DNA of 64,000 nucleotides from assembly GCA_028818755.1 (NCBI GenBank), contig JAPPNF010000128.1, positions 1 to 64,000 on the forward strand, in the 5' to 3' direction. Below the pieces are notes generated by a model, which saw only the letters and a program-made list of their open reading frames with translations, was not told the origin of the DNA and searched no databases. Origin of the DNA: Deltaproteobacteria bacterium. Its GTDB lineage: Bacteria > Desulfobacterota > Binatia > UBA9968 > JAJDTQ01. Positions 8,632 through 17,841 of the stretch are shown here, one piece after another (the first letter of the stretch is position 1; every line of letters starts with the position of its first letter). A program made the translations under genes and the position numbers.

Positions 8632-9780
8632 CTAGTCACCCATCATGGTGTCGTCCATGCCCTCGGTGTCGTCGGCGGGCAGGCCGTTGCAGCTATCCGG
8701 ATCGAGGGTCAGGTAGACATTGGCGCCCACCGGCACGGCGTTGGCCGGGTGAGTGTGGACGCGGATCAACTGCTCGCGCACCTGGACCTGGCAGTGGTAC
8801 GCATCGCCCATGAAGACCGCGTCGTGCAGCGTCCCCTGCAGCACGTTGTCCATGCTCGCCGGCGCCTCCGACGCTACCGAGATGTTCTCGGGCCGGATCG
8901 AGATCACCGCCTCGGTGCCCTTGTCCATGGGGACGGCGGGACTGAACGAGAGCAGGCCGAACTCCGTGTCGAGCCGGCTCGGATGGGAGTTGGCGCCCGC
9001 CTCCGCCACCTTGCCGTTAATGAGGTTCGTGAGGCCCAGGAAGGTGGCGGTGAACTTCCGCTTGGGCTTGGCGTAGAGCTGATGGGGATCCCCCACCTCG
9101 ATCAGCTTGCCGCCGTGCATGACCGCGATCTGGTCGGAGATCGCCAGGGCTTCCGCCTGGTCGTGGGTCACGTAGATGGTGGTGATATTGACCCGTCGCT
9201 GCAGCGCCTTGATCTCGAAGCGCATCTGCTCCCGCAGCTTGGCGTCGAGGTTGCTGAGCGGTTCGTCCAGCAGCATCACCTTGGGCTCGTTGATGAGCGC
9301 GCGGGCGAAGGCCACGCGCTGCTGTTGTCCGCCGGAGAGCTTGGGGGCGGGCCGTTCCTCGAGCCCGGCCAGACCCACGATCTTGAGCACATCCTCCACG
9401 CGGCTGCGGATCTCGGCCTTGGGACGGCGCTGGATGGTGAGCGGATAGCCGACGTTCTCCGCCACCGTCATGTGGGGCCAGATGGCATAGGACTGAAACA
9501 CCATACCGATGGGCCGGTGGTTGGGCGGTATGTAGGCGCCGCCGGCGGAGTTGAACACCGCCTTCTCGTCGATGTCGATGACGCCGCTTTCCGGCCGCTC
9601 CAGCCCGGCCACGCAGCGCAGCGTGGTGGTCTTGCCGCAGCCGCTGGGGCCCAGGAAGGTGTACAGCGAGCCCTCGGGGATGCTCAAAGAAACCCCCTTG
9701 AGGACATGGACCCTCTCGGTGCCTTCCCCGAAGTACTTCTCGAGGCTCCTGATATCGACCATGACTCTGTCGTCGTTCAC
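8632..9780 (-). CDS. ABC transporter ATP-binding protein, PotA/UgpC type (orphan)
   Basis: This 382-residue ATPase has Walker A GPSGCGKTTT, signature LSGGQQQRVA, Walker B VMLLDEP, D-loop SNLDAK and H-loop THD. A C-terminal TOBE-like substrate-sensing region of about 130 residues is typical of importers for polyamines, iron, glycerol-phosphate or sugars. The GTG start at 9780 is chosen because GGAGG lies 5 bases before it and the domain begins a few residues later; a larger open frame extends upstream without homology. No permease or binding protein is nearby, so the ATPase must work with subunits encoded elsewhere or be a remnant of a transporter operon. Confidence 0.88.
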   Translation of the reverse strand: MNDDRVMVDIRSLEKYFGEGTERVHVLKGVSLSIPEGSLYTFLGPSGCGKTTTLRCVAGLERPESGVIDIDEKAVFNSAGGAYIPPNHRPIGMVFQSYAIWPHMTVAENVGYPLTIQRRPKAEIRSRVEDVLKIVGLAGLEERPAPKLSGGQQQRVAFARALINEPKVMLLDEPLSNLDAKLREQMRFEIKALQRRVNITTIYVTHDQAEALAISDQIAVMHGGKLIEVGDPHQLYAKPKRKFTATFLGLTNLINGKVAEAGANSHPSRLDTEFGLLSFSPAVPMDKGTEAVISIRPENISVASEAPASMDNVLQGTLHDAVFMGDAYHCQVQVREQLIRVHTHPANAVPVGANVYLTLDPDSCNGLPADDTEGMDDTMMGD

Positions 9781-10012
9781 CGTAACCTCCGTGCTGCCGG
9801 CAATGGAGAACCGCCTGGCGCGGGCGCTCGCCCGGCACTGGGATGAGCCACCTATTGCACACACGACACCGGATTTCAACTTGAACGCGGCGGCGGCAGG
9901 GTTGCTTTCAGGGCGGTTTTTTCCTAACAACAAACCTGTCGCGCGGACGCCCGTCCGACATGCTGCAAGCCGTGTGCGGGGCATCCGTTCATCCGACGCG
10001 AAGGGAGCATCC

Positions 10013-11386
10013 ATGAAGGCAGATCTGGTGATCAAGAACGGCACCGTGGTGACGCCCGAGAACACGTTCGACGGCGGGGTGGCCATACACGACGAGAAGT
10101 TCGTCGCCATCGGCACCAACGACTCGCTCCCGGAGGGTGTCCGGGAGATCGATGCCAAGGGCAAGCACATCCTGCCCGGACTGATCGACGGCCACGTGCA
10201 CTTCCGCGAGCCCGGCATGACCCACAAGGAGGACTTCGGCACCGGTTCCCGGGCCGCCATCGCCGGCGGCATCACCTCCGTGGTGGACATGCCGAACACC
10301 ATCCCCCCGGTGACCCATCCCGAGCAGGTCGAGGAAAAGAAGAAGCTGGCGGAGGAGAAGTCCCTGGTGGACTTCGCGCTCCTCGGGGTGGTGGTGCAGA
10401 CCAACGCGGACCAGATCCTGCCCATGGCCCGGGTGGGAGCGGTGGGCTACAAGATCTTCTTCGGCGAGACCATCGGCAACCTGCCCTTCCCGGATGACGG
10501 CGTGTGCCAGGACGTGTTCCGGAACATCACCGAGTCGCGGCTGCCGCTGTGCATCCACGCCGAGAACCGGCAGATCATGTACCACCACCTGAACCGCATC
10601 AAGGAGGAGGGCAAGACCGACCCGGTGAACTGGGAGTCCACCCGCCCGGCCATCTGCGAGGCGGAGTCGGTGCACCACGCGCTCTTCTTCGCCGAAACCT
10701 TCGGCACCAAGATGCACGTGCTGCACATGAGCTCCAAGCAGGCCGCCCGCATGGTCCGGGACGCCAAGGCGCGGGGGCTCCGGATCACCGCCGAGACCGG
10801 CCCCCACTACCTCCTGCGCGAGCCCAAGGACATGGACAAGGCGGGCCCGCTGCTCAAGATGAACCCGCCGGTGCGGACCCGGGACCACGGCGAGGCGCTG
10901 TGGGACGGCCTGCTCAACGGCTACGTGGACATGATCGCCACCGACCACTCGCCCCACACCCTCGAGGAAAAGGGCGCCGACGTCCACGGCAACATGCTGA
11001 AGCCCGCCATCTGGGACTGCATCTCGGGCTTCTGCGGCGTGGAAACCGGCCCCTCGCTTATCCTGACCGAGGTCAACAAGGGCCGCATGAGCCTCAACCA
11101 TTACGTGAAATTGGCATCCGAAAACCCCGCAAAAGTATGGCAGATCTATCCCCAGAAAGGCGCCCTCCGGGTGGGTTCCGACGGCGACGTGACCATCGTC
11201 GACATGGACAAGGAAGGCGCCATCGACATCCACAAGCTGCACAGCAAGAACAACCCCTCGCCGTGGCACGGCTGGAAGGTCAAGGGCATGCCGGTGATGG
11301 CCATCGTGCGCGGCCACGTTCAGATGCAGGACGGCGAACCCGTGGGCGAGGCCGTCGGGCGCATGGTGTACCCGGTACCGGACTGA
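10013..11386 (+). CDS. Cyclic amidohydrolase (allantoinase / dihydroorotase family)
   Basis: This 457-residue amidohydrolase starts its barrel with the metal motif DGHVHFREPGMTHKED. It continues with the bridging-lysine region GYKIFFGE, the metal histidines in CIHAEN and LHMSS, and the C-terminal ATDHSPHT. The HFREPG..HKED..TG pattern and length fit allantoinase (AllB), dihydroorotase or hydantoinase. It is the first gene of an operon with a molybdenum hydroxylase (16 bp gap) and a CobW GTPase, so ring opening of an oxidised N-heterocycle such as a ureide or hydantoin is more likely than pyrimidine synthesis. The ATG at 10013 is preceded by AGGGAG. Confidence 0.85.
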   Translation: MKADLVIKNGTVVTPENTFDGGVAIHDEKFVAIGTNDSLPEGVREIDAKGKHILPGLIDGHVHFREPGMTHKEDFGTGSRAAIAGGITSVVDMPNTIPPVTHPEQVEEKKKLAEEKSLVDFALLGVVVQTNADQILPMARVGAVGYKIFFGETIGNLPFPDDGVCQDVFRNITESRLPLCIHAENRQIMYHHLNRIKEEGKTDPVNWESTRPAICEAESVHHALFFAETFGTKMHVLHMSSKQAARMVRDAKARGLRITAETGPHYLLREPKDMDKAGPLLKMNPPVRTRDHGEALWDGLLNGYVDMIATDHSPHTLEEKGADVHGNMLKPAIWDCISGFCGVETGPSLILTEVNKGRMSLNHYVKLASENPAKVWQIYPQKGALRVGSDGDVTIVDMDKEGAIDIHKLHSKNNPSPWHGWKVKGMPVMAIVRGHVQMQDGEPVGEAVGRMVYPVPD

Positions 11387-11401
11387 TGACCCAGGAGAAC
11401 C

Positions 11402-12319
11402 ATGAAACGCACTGAACCGCTGGAATTTCACCAGCCTACGAGCCTGGCGGAGGCTAGCCGGATCATGCTCGACGGCGGTCCCGGTGGCTACTTCCTGGCG
11501 GGAGGCACCGACCTCGTCATCGCCATGAAGGAAAAGGGGCTGGTGCCCAAGTACGTGGTGGACCTCAAGCGGATACCGTCCCTTTCCGGGATTCGCGAGG
11601 AGACCGACGGCGGCATCACCATCGGCGCATTGACCACCATGCGGGAGGTGGAGATCTCTCCCCTGATCGTCGGGCGCTACCCGTTCCTGGCCCAGAGCGC
11701 CGCCGAGGTGGGCTCCATCCAGATCCGCAACCGCGCCACCATCGGCGGCAACATGGCCAACGCCACCCCGTCCGCGGATGTGGCTCCGCCGCTATTGGCG
11801 CTGGACGCCAGGGCCAGGGTGGCGGGCGCCGGCGGCGAACGGGTCATGGAACTCAAGGACTTCTTTCGCGGCCCCGGCCAGACCGTCGCCGAACCCGGTG
11901 ATATCCTCACCGAGCTCCTGCTTCCTCCTCAGGACCCGCGCTTGGTGGGGGAATACATCAAGTTCTCGCCCCGGGACATGATGGACCTGGCCTACATCGG
12001 AGTGGCCGTCACCTTGACGCTGGCCGAGGCGGACAGGCGTTGCGAAAACGTGGCTATCGCCCTCGGCGCGGTCTCGCCGACACCCATGCGGGCACCCGGA
12101 GCAGAAGCCGTGCTCCACGGCCAGGTGCTGACCGAGGAACTGGCGGCGGAGGCGGGACAAAAGGCATCCGAGGAGTGCAGCCCCATCAGCGACGTGCGCT
12201 CGTCCGCCGAGTACCGCCGGGCCATGGTCCGGGTGAACACCAAACGCGCGCTGCTCAACGCCGCTGCCGGAGGCGGCCCGGTGCCGTGGACCAGCCGGAG
12301 GGACCGCCGCTACGCGTAG
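11402..12319 (+). CDS. FAD-binding medium subunit of a molybdenum hydroxylase (CoxM/XdhA-FAD type)
   Basis: This 305-residue protein carries the FAD signatures of the xanthine dehydrogenase and CO dehydrogenase medium subunit: [14 protein letters not shown] near the N-terminus, then [20 protein letters not shown], followed by the CO-dehydrogenase-flavoprotein C-terminal domain. It passes electrons from the 2Fe-2S subunit to NAD+ or another acceptor. It is followed 17 bp later by the iron-sulfur subunit and then the Mo subunit, the usual M-S-L order. It could also serve the orphan Mo subunit at 3847-6078. Confidence 0.92.
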   Translation: MKRTEPLEFHQPTSLAEASRIMLDGGPGGYFLAGGTDLVIAMKEKGLVPKYVVDLKRIPSLSGIREETDGGITIGALTTMREVEISPLIVGRYPFLAQSAAEVGSIQIRNRATIGGNMANATPSADVAPPLLALDARARVAGAGGERVMELKDFFRGPGQTVAEPGDILTELLLPPQDPRLVGEYIKFSPRDMMDLAYIGVAVTLTLAEADRRCENVAIALGAVSPTPMRAPGAEAVLHGQVLTEELAAEAGQKASEECSPISDVRSSAEYRRAMVRVNTKRALLNAAAGGGPVPWTSRRDRRYA

Positions 12320-12336
12320 AAGGAGTCTCAGAATCC

Positions 12337-12834
12337 ATGAGCCAACCTATTGAATTTACACTAAACGGCCAACCCACCTCGGTGGACGCGCCGGCGCACC
12401 GCCTGCTGCTTGACCTGCTCCGGGACGAGATCGGCATCACCGGCACCAAGGAGGGCTGCGGCACCGGCGACTGCGGTGCCTGCACGGTCTACCTCAACGG
12501 CCAGCCCGTGAACTCGTGCCTGGTTCTGACCGGCGAGCTGAGCGACGTCGACGTCGTCACCATCGAGGGGCTCAAGGACGGCGACGCCTATCATCCCATC
12601 CAGGCGGCCTTCATCGAGGACGGCGGCGCCCAGTGCGGCTACTGCACCCCCGGCATGCTGATGATGGCCGCGTCGTTCCTCGAAGAGAACCCCGACCCTA
12701 CGGACGACGACATCCGCTTCGCCCTCTCCGGCAACCTGTGCCGCTGCACCGGATACGTGAAGATCGTCGAGGCGGTTCAGGATGCGGCGGCGGAGCTCCG
12801 GCGGCGTACCGGCAAGGGACAGGACAATGGATGA
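12337..12834 (+). CDS. [2Fe-2S] small subunit of a molybdenum hydroxylase (CoxS type)
   Basis: This 165-residue protein contains both iron-sulfur clusters of the family. The plant-type ferredoxin site is in [16 protein letters not shown] with a further Cys in VNSC. The second site is CGYCTPG followed by CRCTGY. It relays electrons from the molybdenum centre to the FAD subunit. The ATG at 12337 follows an AAGGAG; in-frame sequence upstream lacks similarity. Its 3' end overlaps the large-subunit start by 8 bp, a sign of translational coupling. Confidence 0.94.
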   Translation: MSQPIEFTLNGQPTSVDAPAHRLLLDLLRDEIGITGTKEGCGTGDCGACTVYLNGQPVNSCLVLTGELSDVDVVTIEGLKDGDAYHPIQAAFIEDGGAQCGYCTPGMLMMAASFLEENPDPTDDDIRFALSGNLCRCTGYVKIVEAVQDAAAELRRRTGKGQDNG

Positions 12835-15118
12835 TCTCAAGGTCGTCGGCCATCCGGTCACCCGCATCGACGTGGACGAGAAGGTCACGGGAACTGCCAC
12901 GTACGGGTACGACCTGGTGCTGCCGGACATGCTGCACGGCAAGGTCCTGTTCAGCACCCGGGCGCACGCCCGCATCGTCAGGATCGACCTGGAGAAGGCA
13001 CGCCGGCATCCCGGCGTGGTGGCGGTTATTTCCGGCGAGGACACTCCCTGGACCCACGGCGAGTCCATCAAGGACAAGCCGTTCCTGGCCCAGGGCAAGG
13101 TGCGCTACATCGGCGAGCCGGTGGCGGCGGTGGCGGCTGTGGACGAGGACACCGCACAGGCGGCGCTCAAGCTCATCGAGGTGGAGTACGAGGACCTGCC
13201 GGCCTATTTCACCCCCGAGGAAGCCTGCCAGCCCGGCGCCGTGGCCATCCACGAGGAGTTCGAGGGCTATCGCAAGGCCCCGTTCATCGTCGGCGCGCCC
13301 ATGCCCAACGTCTGCGAGCACTTCAAGTTGCGCACCGGCGATACCGCCGAGGGGTTCAGGCAGTCGGACATGGTGCTGGAGGAGAAGTACTACGTGCCGA
13401 TCATCCAGCACGCCGCCATGGAGCCCCATTCGGCCCACGCCCAGGTGGACCCCGACAGCGGGCGGGTCACCGTGTGGGTGGCCAACGACGCGCCCTTCCG
13501 CGCGCTCACCGAGGTGTCCGAGGCCCTGGGCCTGCCGCAGGAGCAGATCCGCCTCATCAACCCGCTCCAGGGCGGCGGCTTCGGCTCCAAGGGCGGCCTC
13601 AAGCTCGAGCCCATCGCCATGGGTCTGGCGTTCCACACGGGCGGGCGGCCGGTGCGGGTGAAGTTCAACCGCGAGGAGACCTTCATCTCCACGCTGGTGC
13701 GCCACGAGGCCACCGTGCACATCAAGAGCGGCGTCAAGAACGACGGGACCCTCATGGCCCGCCACATGACGCTCTACTGGGGCGGCGGCGCCTACGCGGA
13801 GAAGAGCCCGACGGTGTGCATCCGGGGCAGCCTCCCCTCCCCCGGCCCCTACCGCATCCCCCACGTCCACGTGGACGGCTACGCGGTGTACACCAACAAG
13901 CCCGTGGCCGGGGCGTATCGCGGCTACGGCATCCCCCAAGGCGCCTGGGCCACCGAGCAGCACATGGACGAGCTGGCCCGCAGGCTGGCCATGGACCCGG
14001 TGGACTTCCGCCTGAAGAACGTCTTCGTGGACGGCGACATGGCCTATTGGGGCGAGCAGTTGCACAACGTCGGCCTCACCGAGACCCTCACCAAGGCGGC
14101 TGCGGCCATCGACTGGGGCAAGCCCAAGCCGGCCGGGGTCGGACGCGGGCTGGCCTGCATCTCCAAGCCCACCCGGTCGCCCACCACCTCCAACGCCGGC
14201 GTGCTGGTGGACGCCGACGGCGAAATCACCGTGCTGGCCGGCACGGTGGAGATCGGCCAGGGATGCAACACGATCCTGGCGCAGGTGGCCGCCGAAGAGC
14301 TGCGGGTGCCCATCGAGCAGGTCCAGGTGGCGCCGCTGGACACCGACCTGATCCCCTTCGACGCCTCCACCACTTCCAGCCGCAGCACCTATCACATGGG
14401 CAACGCCGTGCGCCGGGCGGCCATCCACGCACGCGAACAGCTCCTGGAGATGGCCGGTCCCGCCCTCGAAGGCAAGCAGGACGAGCTGGTGGTAGCCGGC
14501 GGCAAGGTCCACCTCAAGGACCATGAGGACATGGCCCTGACCTACGGCGAGCTGATCCGGCGGGGGCTCGGGGGCGAGGCCGTGCTCCGAGGCGACGGCT
14601 CGTATACCTACGAGATCGGCAAGGACCTGAACCTGGAAACGGGCCACAGCGACCACGCGTCGGCCTTCTACATGTACGCCACCCAGGCCGCCGAGGTCTC
14701 GGTGGACGAGGAGACCGGCCGGGTCCGGCTGCACCGGCTGTCCGCCGCCCACGACGTGGGCAAGGCCATCAACCCGCTCAACTGCGTGGCTCAGATCGAG
14801 GGCGGCGTGGCCATGGGCATCGGCTCCGCCCTCCACGAGAACCTGGTCATCGACGAGAACGGAAAAGTGCGGAACCCGTCGTTCCTGGACTACCACCTGG
14901 TGACGTCGCTGGACGTGCCCGAGATCATTCCCATCGTCGTCGAGTGCGCCGAGCCCGAGGGCCCCTACGGCGCCAAGGGACTGGGCGAGCCGGGCCTGGC
15001 GCCCACCCCCGCGGCCATCGGCAACGCGGTGGCGGACGCCATCAAGTCCCGTATCCGCGATCTGCCGCTGACGCCGGAGCGGGTGTTCTGGGCGCTGGAG
15101 GAACGCGACCGGAAGTAG
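12827..15118 (+). CDS. Molybdopterin large subunit of a molybdenum hydroxylase (CoxL/XdhB type)
   Basis: This 763-residue catalytic subunit shows the molybdopterin motif GGGFGSK at residues 249-255, a VEIGQGCNT motif, and the catalytic glutamate E721 in GLGEPG. The active-site loop seen here (RGYGIPQ) is not the AYRCSFR loop with a selanylcysteine of true CO dehydrogenase, so CO oxidation is unlikely. A xanthine, nicotinate, isoquinoline or aldehyde type is favoured. The ATG at 12827 was chosen because homology to family N-termini ([17 protein letters not shown]) begins there and it overlaps the small subunit; an upstream ATG at 12782 adds an unrelated leader. Confidence 0.92.
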   Translation: MDDLKVVGHPVTRIDVDEKVTGTATYGYDLVLPDMLHGKVLFSTRAHARIVRIDLEKARRHPGVVAVISGEDTPWTHGESIKDKPFLAQGKVRYIGEPVAAVAAVDEDTAQAALKLIEVEYEDLPAYFTPEEACQPGAVAIHEEFEGYRKAPFIVGAPMPNVCEHFKLRTGDTAEGFRQSDMVLEEKYYVPIIQHAAMEPHSAHAQVDPDSGRVTVWVANDAPFRALTEVSEALGLPQEQIRLINPLQGGGFGSKGGLKLEPIAMGLAFHTGGRPVRVKFNREETFISTLVRHEATVHIKSGVKNDGTLMARHMTLYWGGGAYAEKSPTVCIRGSLPSPGPYRIPHVHVDGYAVYTNKPVAGAYRGYGIPQGAWATEQHMDELARRLAMDPVDFRLKNVFVDGDMAYWGEQLHNVGLTETLTKAAAAIDWGKPKPAGVGRGLACISKPTRSPTTSNAGVLVDADGEITVLAGTVEIGQGCNTILAQVAAEELRVPIEQVQVAPLDTDLIPFDASTTSSRSTYHMGNAVRRAAIHAREQLLEMAGPALEGKQDELVVAGGKVHLKDHEDMALTYGELIRRGLGGEAVLRGDGSYTYEIGKDLNLETGHSDHASAFYMYATQAAEVSVDEETGRVRLHRLSAAHDVGKAINPLNCVAQIEGGVAMGIGSALHENLVIDENGKVRNPSFLDYHLVTSLDVPEIIPIVVECAEPEGPYGAKGLGEPGLAPTPAAIGNAVADAIKSRIRDLPLTPERVFWALEERDRK

Positions 15119-15180
15119 AAACGGTCGGGACCATCGTCATGACGGGTCTCGAGACGCTCGGTAGCCGTCAAACGGGAGCC

Positions 15181-16419
15181 ATGGCCAAGATCCCCGTAGT
15201 CATCCTCACGGGCTTTCTCGGAGCGGGCAAGACCACCCTCCTGAACCGCATCCTCACCGCGCCCCACGGCCACCGCATCGCCGTGGTCATCAACGAATTC
15301 GGCGAGGTGGGCATCGACCACCATCTCATCGTCGCCTCGGACGAAGAGATCTTCCAGATGAACAACGGCTGCATCTGCTGCACGGTTCAGGGTGACCTGC
15401 TGCGGGTGCTGCTGCAACTACTGGAGCGGCGCGACACCTTCGACTATCTGGTGGTGGAGACCTCGGGCCTCGCCGACCCCACGGTCATCGTGCAGACGCT
15501 GCTGCTGGACGAACGGATCCGGCTGGACTTCGAGCTGCAGGCGGTCGTCACCGTGGTGGACGGCATGCACATCGAGCAGCAGCTCGCCGCCCAGATAGAG
15601 GCCCGCGAGCAGGTCGCCTGCGCCGACGCCATCCTGCTCAACAAGACCGACCTCATCACGCCGGAGGAAGCCGACGACCTTGCCGTCCGGCTCGGGGAAC
15701 TGAACCCCACGGCCCGGGTGACACCCACCCGGAACGCCGACGTGGACATCGGGGAGCTGCTGGAGATGCGAGCCTTCGACCTGGAGGCGAAGCGCCAACA
15801 GGTCGCCAACGGCCATCACCACGAGCACGAGCCCTCGGTGCAGACCGTCTCGTTCGTGGAGCCCGGGGACCTCAACAAGACCCGGCTGAGCCACTGGTTC
15901 CGGGGCGTGCTGGCCGAGAAAGGCGCCGACATCCTGCGCATGAAGGGCATTCTCAACATGCACGGCGACTCCCACCAGTTCGTGTTCCACGGAGTCCACA
16001 GCATGTTCGAGGGGCGCCTGGGGCGGGAATGGGAGGAGGACGAGGAGAGGCTCAACCGGCTGGTGTTCATCGGCCGGGACCTGAACGGAGAAGAGCTGCA
16101 GGGCGGGCTCAGGACGTGCCTGCGCTCGGAGGACGACGCCGCCGCGGACGGGAACCTGGACATCTATCGCGACGTGTCTTCCCTCACCCTGGACCAGATC
16201 CGCATCTGGGTGCGGCAGGCGCTGGAGTTCCCGTCGAAGACCCCCATCACCATCAAGGAAGTCCCCTGCGTCAAGCCCGGCTGCCCGCCCATCGAGACCG
16301 CCATCATGGTGTTCCTGGAGAACGAGCCCCCGCGCTTCTACAAGATCCAGAAAACCATCAACGAAGTGAACTTCGACAGCGTCTACAATCTGATAGAGAA
16401 CCCGATGCCGTGCTGCTGA
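15181..16419 (+). CDS. CobW/COG0523-type G3E GTPase metallochaperone
   Basis: This 412-residue P-loop GTPase has Walker A GFLGAGKTT at its N-terminus, the metal-binding CxCC motif in NNGCICCTV, a NKTD specificity motif, a His-rich linker HHHEHE and the CobW C-terminal domain. Such proteins deliver Zn, Co or other metals to specific client enzymes. It is 62 bp downstream of the Mo large subunit on the same strand. The allantoinase-like enzyme of the same operon is a binuclear metal hydrolase and the most likely client, by inference. The C-terminal part (about 90 residues beyond the core) contains further cysteines, including a final CC. Confidence 0.88.
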   Translation: MAKIPVVILTGFLGAGKTTLLNRILTAPHGHRIAVVINEFGEVGIDHHLIVASDEEIFQMNNGCICCTVQGDLLRVLLQLLERRDTFDYLVVETSGLADPTVIVQTLLLDERIRLDFELQAVVTVVDGMHIEQQLAAQIEAREQVACADAILLNKTDLITPEEADDLAVRLGELNPTARVTPTRNADVDIGELLEMRAFDLEAKRQQVANGHHHEHEPSVQTVSFVEPGDLNKTRLSHWFRGVLAEKGADILRMKGILNMHGDSHQFVFHGVHSMFEGRLGREWEEDEERLNRLVFIGRDLNGEELQGGLRTCLRSEDDAAADGNLDIYRDVSSLTLDQIRIWVRQALEFPSKTPITIKEVPCVKPGCPPIETAIMVFLENEPPRFYKIQKTINEVNFDSVYNLIENPMPCC

Positions 16420-16426
16420 CAAGCTT

Positions 16427-16729
16427 TCAGCCTGTCTTGACTCCCATGCGCTCCTGCAACATGCCTACCGCCTCGCGCAAACCGGCTACGGCCTCGCGCA
16501 GGTAGTTGACGTCCCGCCGCAGCTCACGAATGTCATCACGCGACTCGTTGAAACGTTGATCCGTATACCCACGCAACTCGGTGAAACGCTGATCCGTGTA
16601 CTCGCGCGACTCCCTGAAGCCCCGGTTCATCTCCTGGCGCAATTGTTTGAACGCGGCCATGTGAACGGCGCCGAGAGCCACGCCCACGGTGATCACGGAT
16701 ATGATGATGCTGATGGTGTCTACGTTCAT
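16427..16729 (-). CDS. Small membrane-anchored coiled-coil protein
   Basis: This roughly 100-residue protein starts with one hydrophobic segment (TISIIISVITVGVALGAVHM) followed by a long charged helix. The helix contains repeats of about 11 residues (REYTDQRFTEL, RGYTDQRFNES) and heptads running to the C-terminus. It resembles short single-pass coiled-coil proteins of unknown function. The ATG at 16729 is preferred because the hydrophobic segment follows it directly and GGAGGAG lies upstream; the longer open frame adds 27 unlikely residues. It converges with the CobW gene with only 7 bp between stops. Confidence 0.6.
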   Translation of the reverse strand: MNVDTISIIISVITVGVALGAVHMAAFKQLRQEMNRGFRESREYTDQRFTELRGYTDQRFNESRDDIRELRRDVNYLREAVAGLREAVGMLQERMGVKTG

Positions 16730-16873
16730 TCGCCCGCTGCTCCTCCAGTGGCTGGCACAGACACTTCCCCGATTGCTCTCATCATGTTCTATCGGCGTCG
16801 TTCCCACCAAACTTTAACGCCTTTTCCAAAAAAGGCAACAAACTTCTGTTGACACCCTCCCCGGCGCAACCAA

Positions 16874-17494
16874 CTAAAGCTCGCGCCGGCCGTCCAGGGC
16901 TTCGCCCAGGGTGCCGGCGTCGGTGTACTCGATCTCTCCGCCCATGGGGAGGCCGCGGGCGATGCGGGTGATGCGGATGCCGAGGGGCTTCACCATCTTG
17001 GCGACGTAGAGGGCGGTGGCGTCCCCCGCCCGCGTGGCGTTGGTGGCGACGATGATTTCGGCGGGAGGATTGGACCGGACCCGGTTGAGCAACTCCCTGA
17101 TCTTCAACGCCTCGGGCCCGATCCCGTTGAGCGGCGAGATGGCGCCGTGGAGGACGTGGTAGAGGCCCTTGTACTCTCCGGAACGCTCCACCGCCATCAG
17201 GTCCGACGGCTCCTCCACCACACAGACGGTGGCGCTGTCCCGTCCGGGGTCGCGGCAGACCTTGCACGGGGCCACCTCTTCCGTTCCCGGAGGTATCTCG
17301 CTCAGACCAAAACATTCGGGACAGAGGCCCATCTCGCGCTTCAGCCGGTCCATGCTTCCGGCCAGCGCCAGCACCGACTCCTTGCCTTCCTTGAGCAGGT
17401 GGAAGGCGAGGCGTCCGGCGGTCTTTTCGCCAATGCCGGGCAGCCTCGAAAGCTGCTCGATGACCCGCGCCAGCGGTGCCGGATATCCGGTCAT
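16874..17494 (-). CDS. recR: Recombination mediator protein RecR
   Basis: This 206-residue RecR, of usual family length, acts with RecF and RecO to load RecA at gaps. It shows an N-terminal helix-hairpin-helix (LSRLPGIGEKTAGRLAFHLL), a four-cysteine zinc finger (CPECFGL ... CKVCRD) and a Toprim domain (VCVVEEPSDLMAVERSGEY). Its ATG overlaps the ybaB stop by 4 bp (ATGA). It ends the conserved ffs-dnaX-ybaB-recR block. Confidence 0.97.
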   Translation of the reverse strand: MTGYPAPLARVIEQLSRLPGIGEKTAGRLAFHLLKEGKESVLALAGSMDRLKREMGLCPECFGLSEIPPGTEEVAPCKVCRDPGRDSATVCVVEEPSDLMAVERSGEYKGLYHVLHGAISPLNGIGPEALKIRELLNRVRSNPPAEIIVATNATRAGDATALYVAKMVKPLGIRITRIARGLPMGGEIEYTDAGTLGEALDGRREL

Positions 17495-17817
17495 GGCATC
17501 AGCCCGGGGATCTTGAATCCTCCCGTCAGCTTGCTCATCTCCTCCGAGGCCATCTCGCGGGCGCGCCTGAGCCCCTCGTTGACCGCCGCGCGTACGAGGT
17601 CCTCCAGCATCTCCACGTCATCCGGATCGACGGCGCTGGGATCCACCTTGATGGAGGACAGCACGAACTGGCCGTTGACGGTGACGCGGACCATGCCGCC
17701 GCCCGAAGTGGCCTCCACCGTCTTCTTCGCCAGATCTTCCTGGATCTTGGCGAGCTTCGCCTGCATCTCCTGGGCCTGCTTCATGAGGCCGCCCATGCCG
17801 CCGAATCCCTCACTCAT
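17491..17817 (-). CDS. ybaB: YbaB/EbfC nucleoid-associated protein
   Basis: This 108-residue DNA-binding protein of the YbaB/EbfC family has the usual features: an N-terminal GMGGLMKQAQEMQAK helix and the central GGGMVRVTVNGQ strand region, followed by a helix carrying DLVRAAVNEGLRRA. It lies between dnaX (24 bp upstream) and recR (4 bp overlap), the widespread bacterial arrangement. Confidence 0.96.
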   Translation of the reverse strand: MSEGFGGMGGLMKQAQEMQAKLAKIQEDLAKKTVEATSGGGMVRVTVNGQFVLSSIKVDPSAVDPDDVEMLEDLVRAAVNEGLRRAREMASEEMSKLTGGFKIPGLMP

Positions 17818-17841
17818 GTGACACTCCCTTCAGCGGGCAGG

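Noticed and set aside
9781-10012. Possible riboswitch in the 232-bp divergent region upstream of the allantoinase-like gene
   Set aside because: I saw no conserved riboswitch core or strong stem-terminator arrangement. It probably holds ordinary divergent promoters.
12698-14896. Minus-strand open frame (732 codons) opposite the Mo large subunit at 12.8-15.1 kb
   Set aside because: Shadow of a real gene with canonical motifs on the other strand.
12827-15118. Aerobic carbon monoxide dehydrogenase
   Set aside because: The M-S-L order fits, but the large subunit lacks the AYRCSFR active-site loop with selanylcysteine, so another Mo-hydroxylase substrate is more likely.
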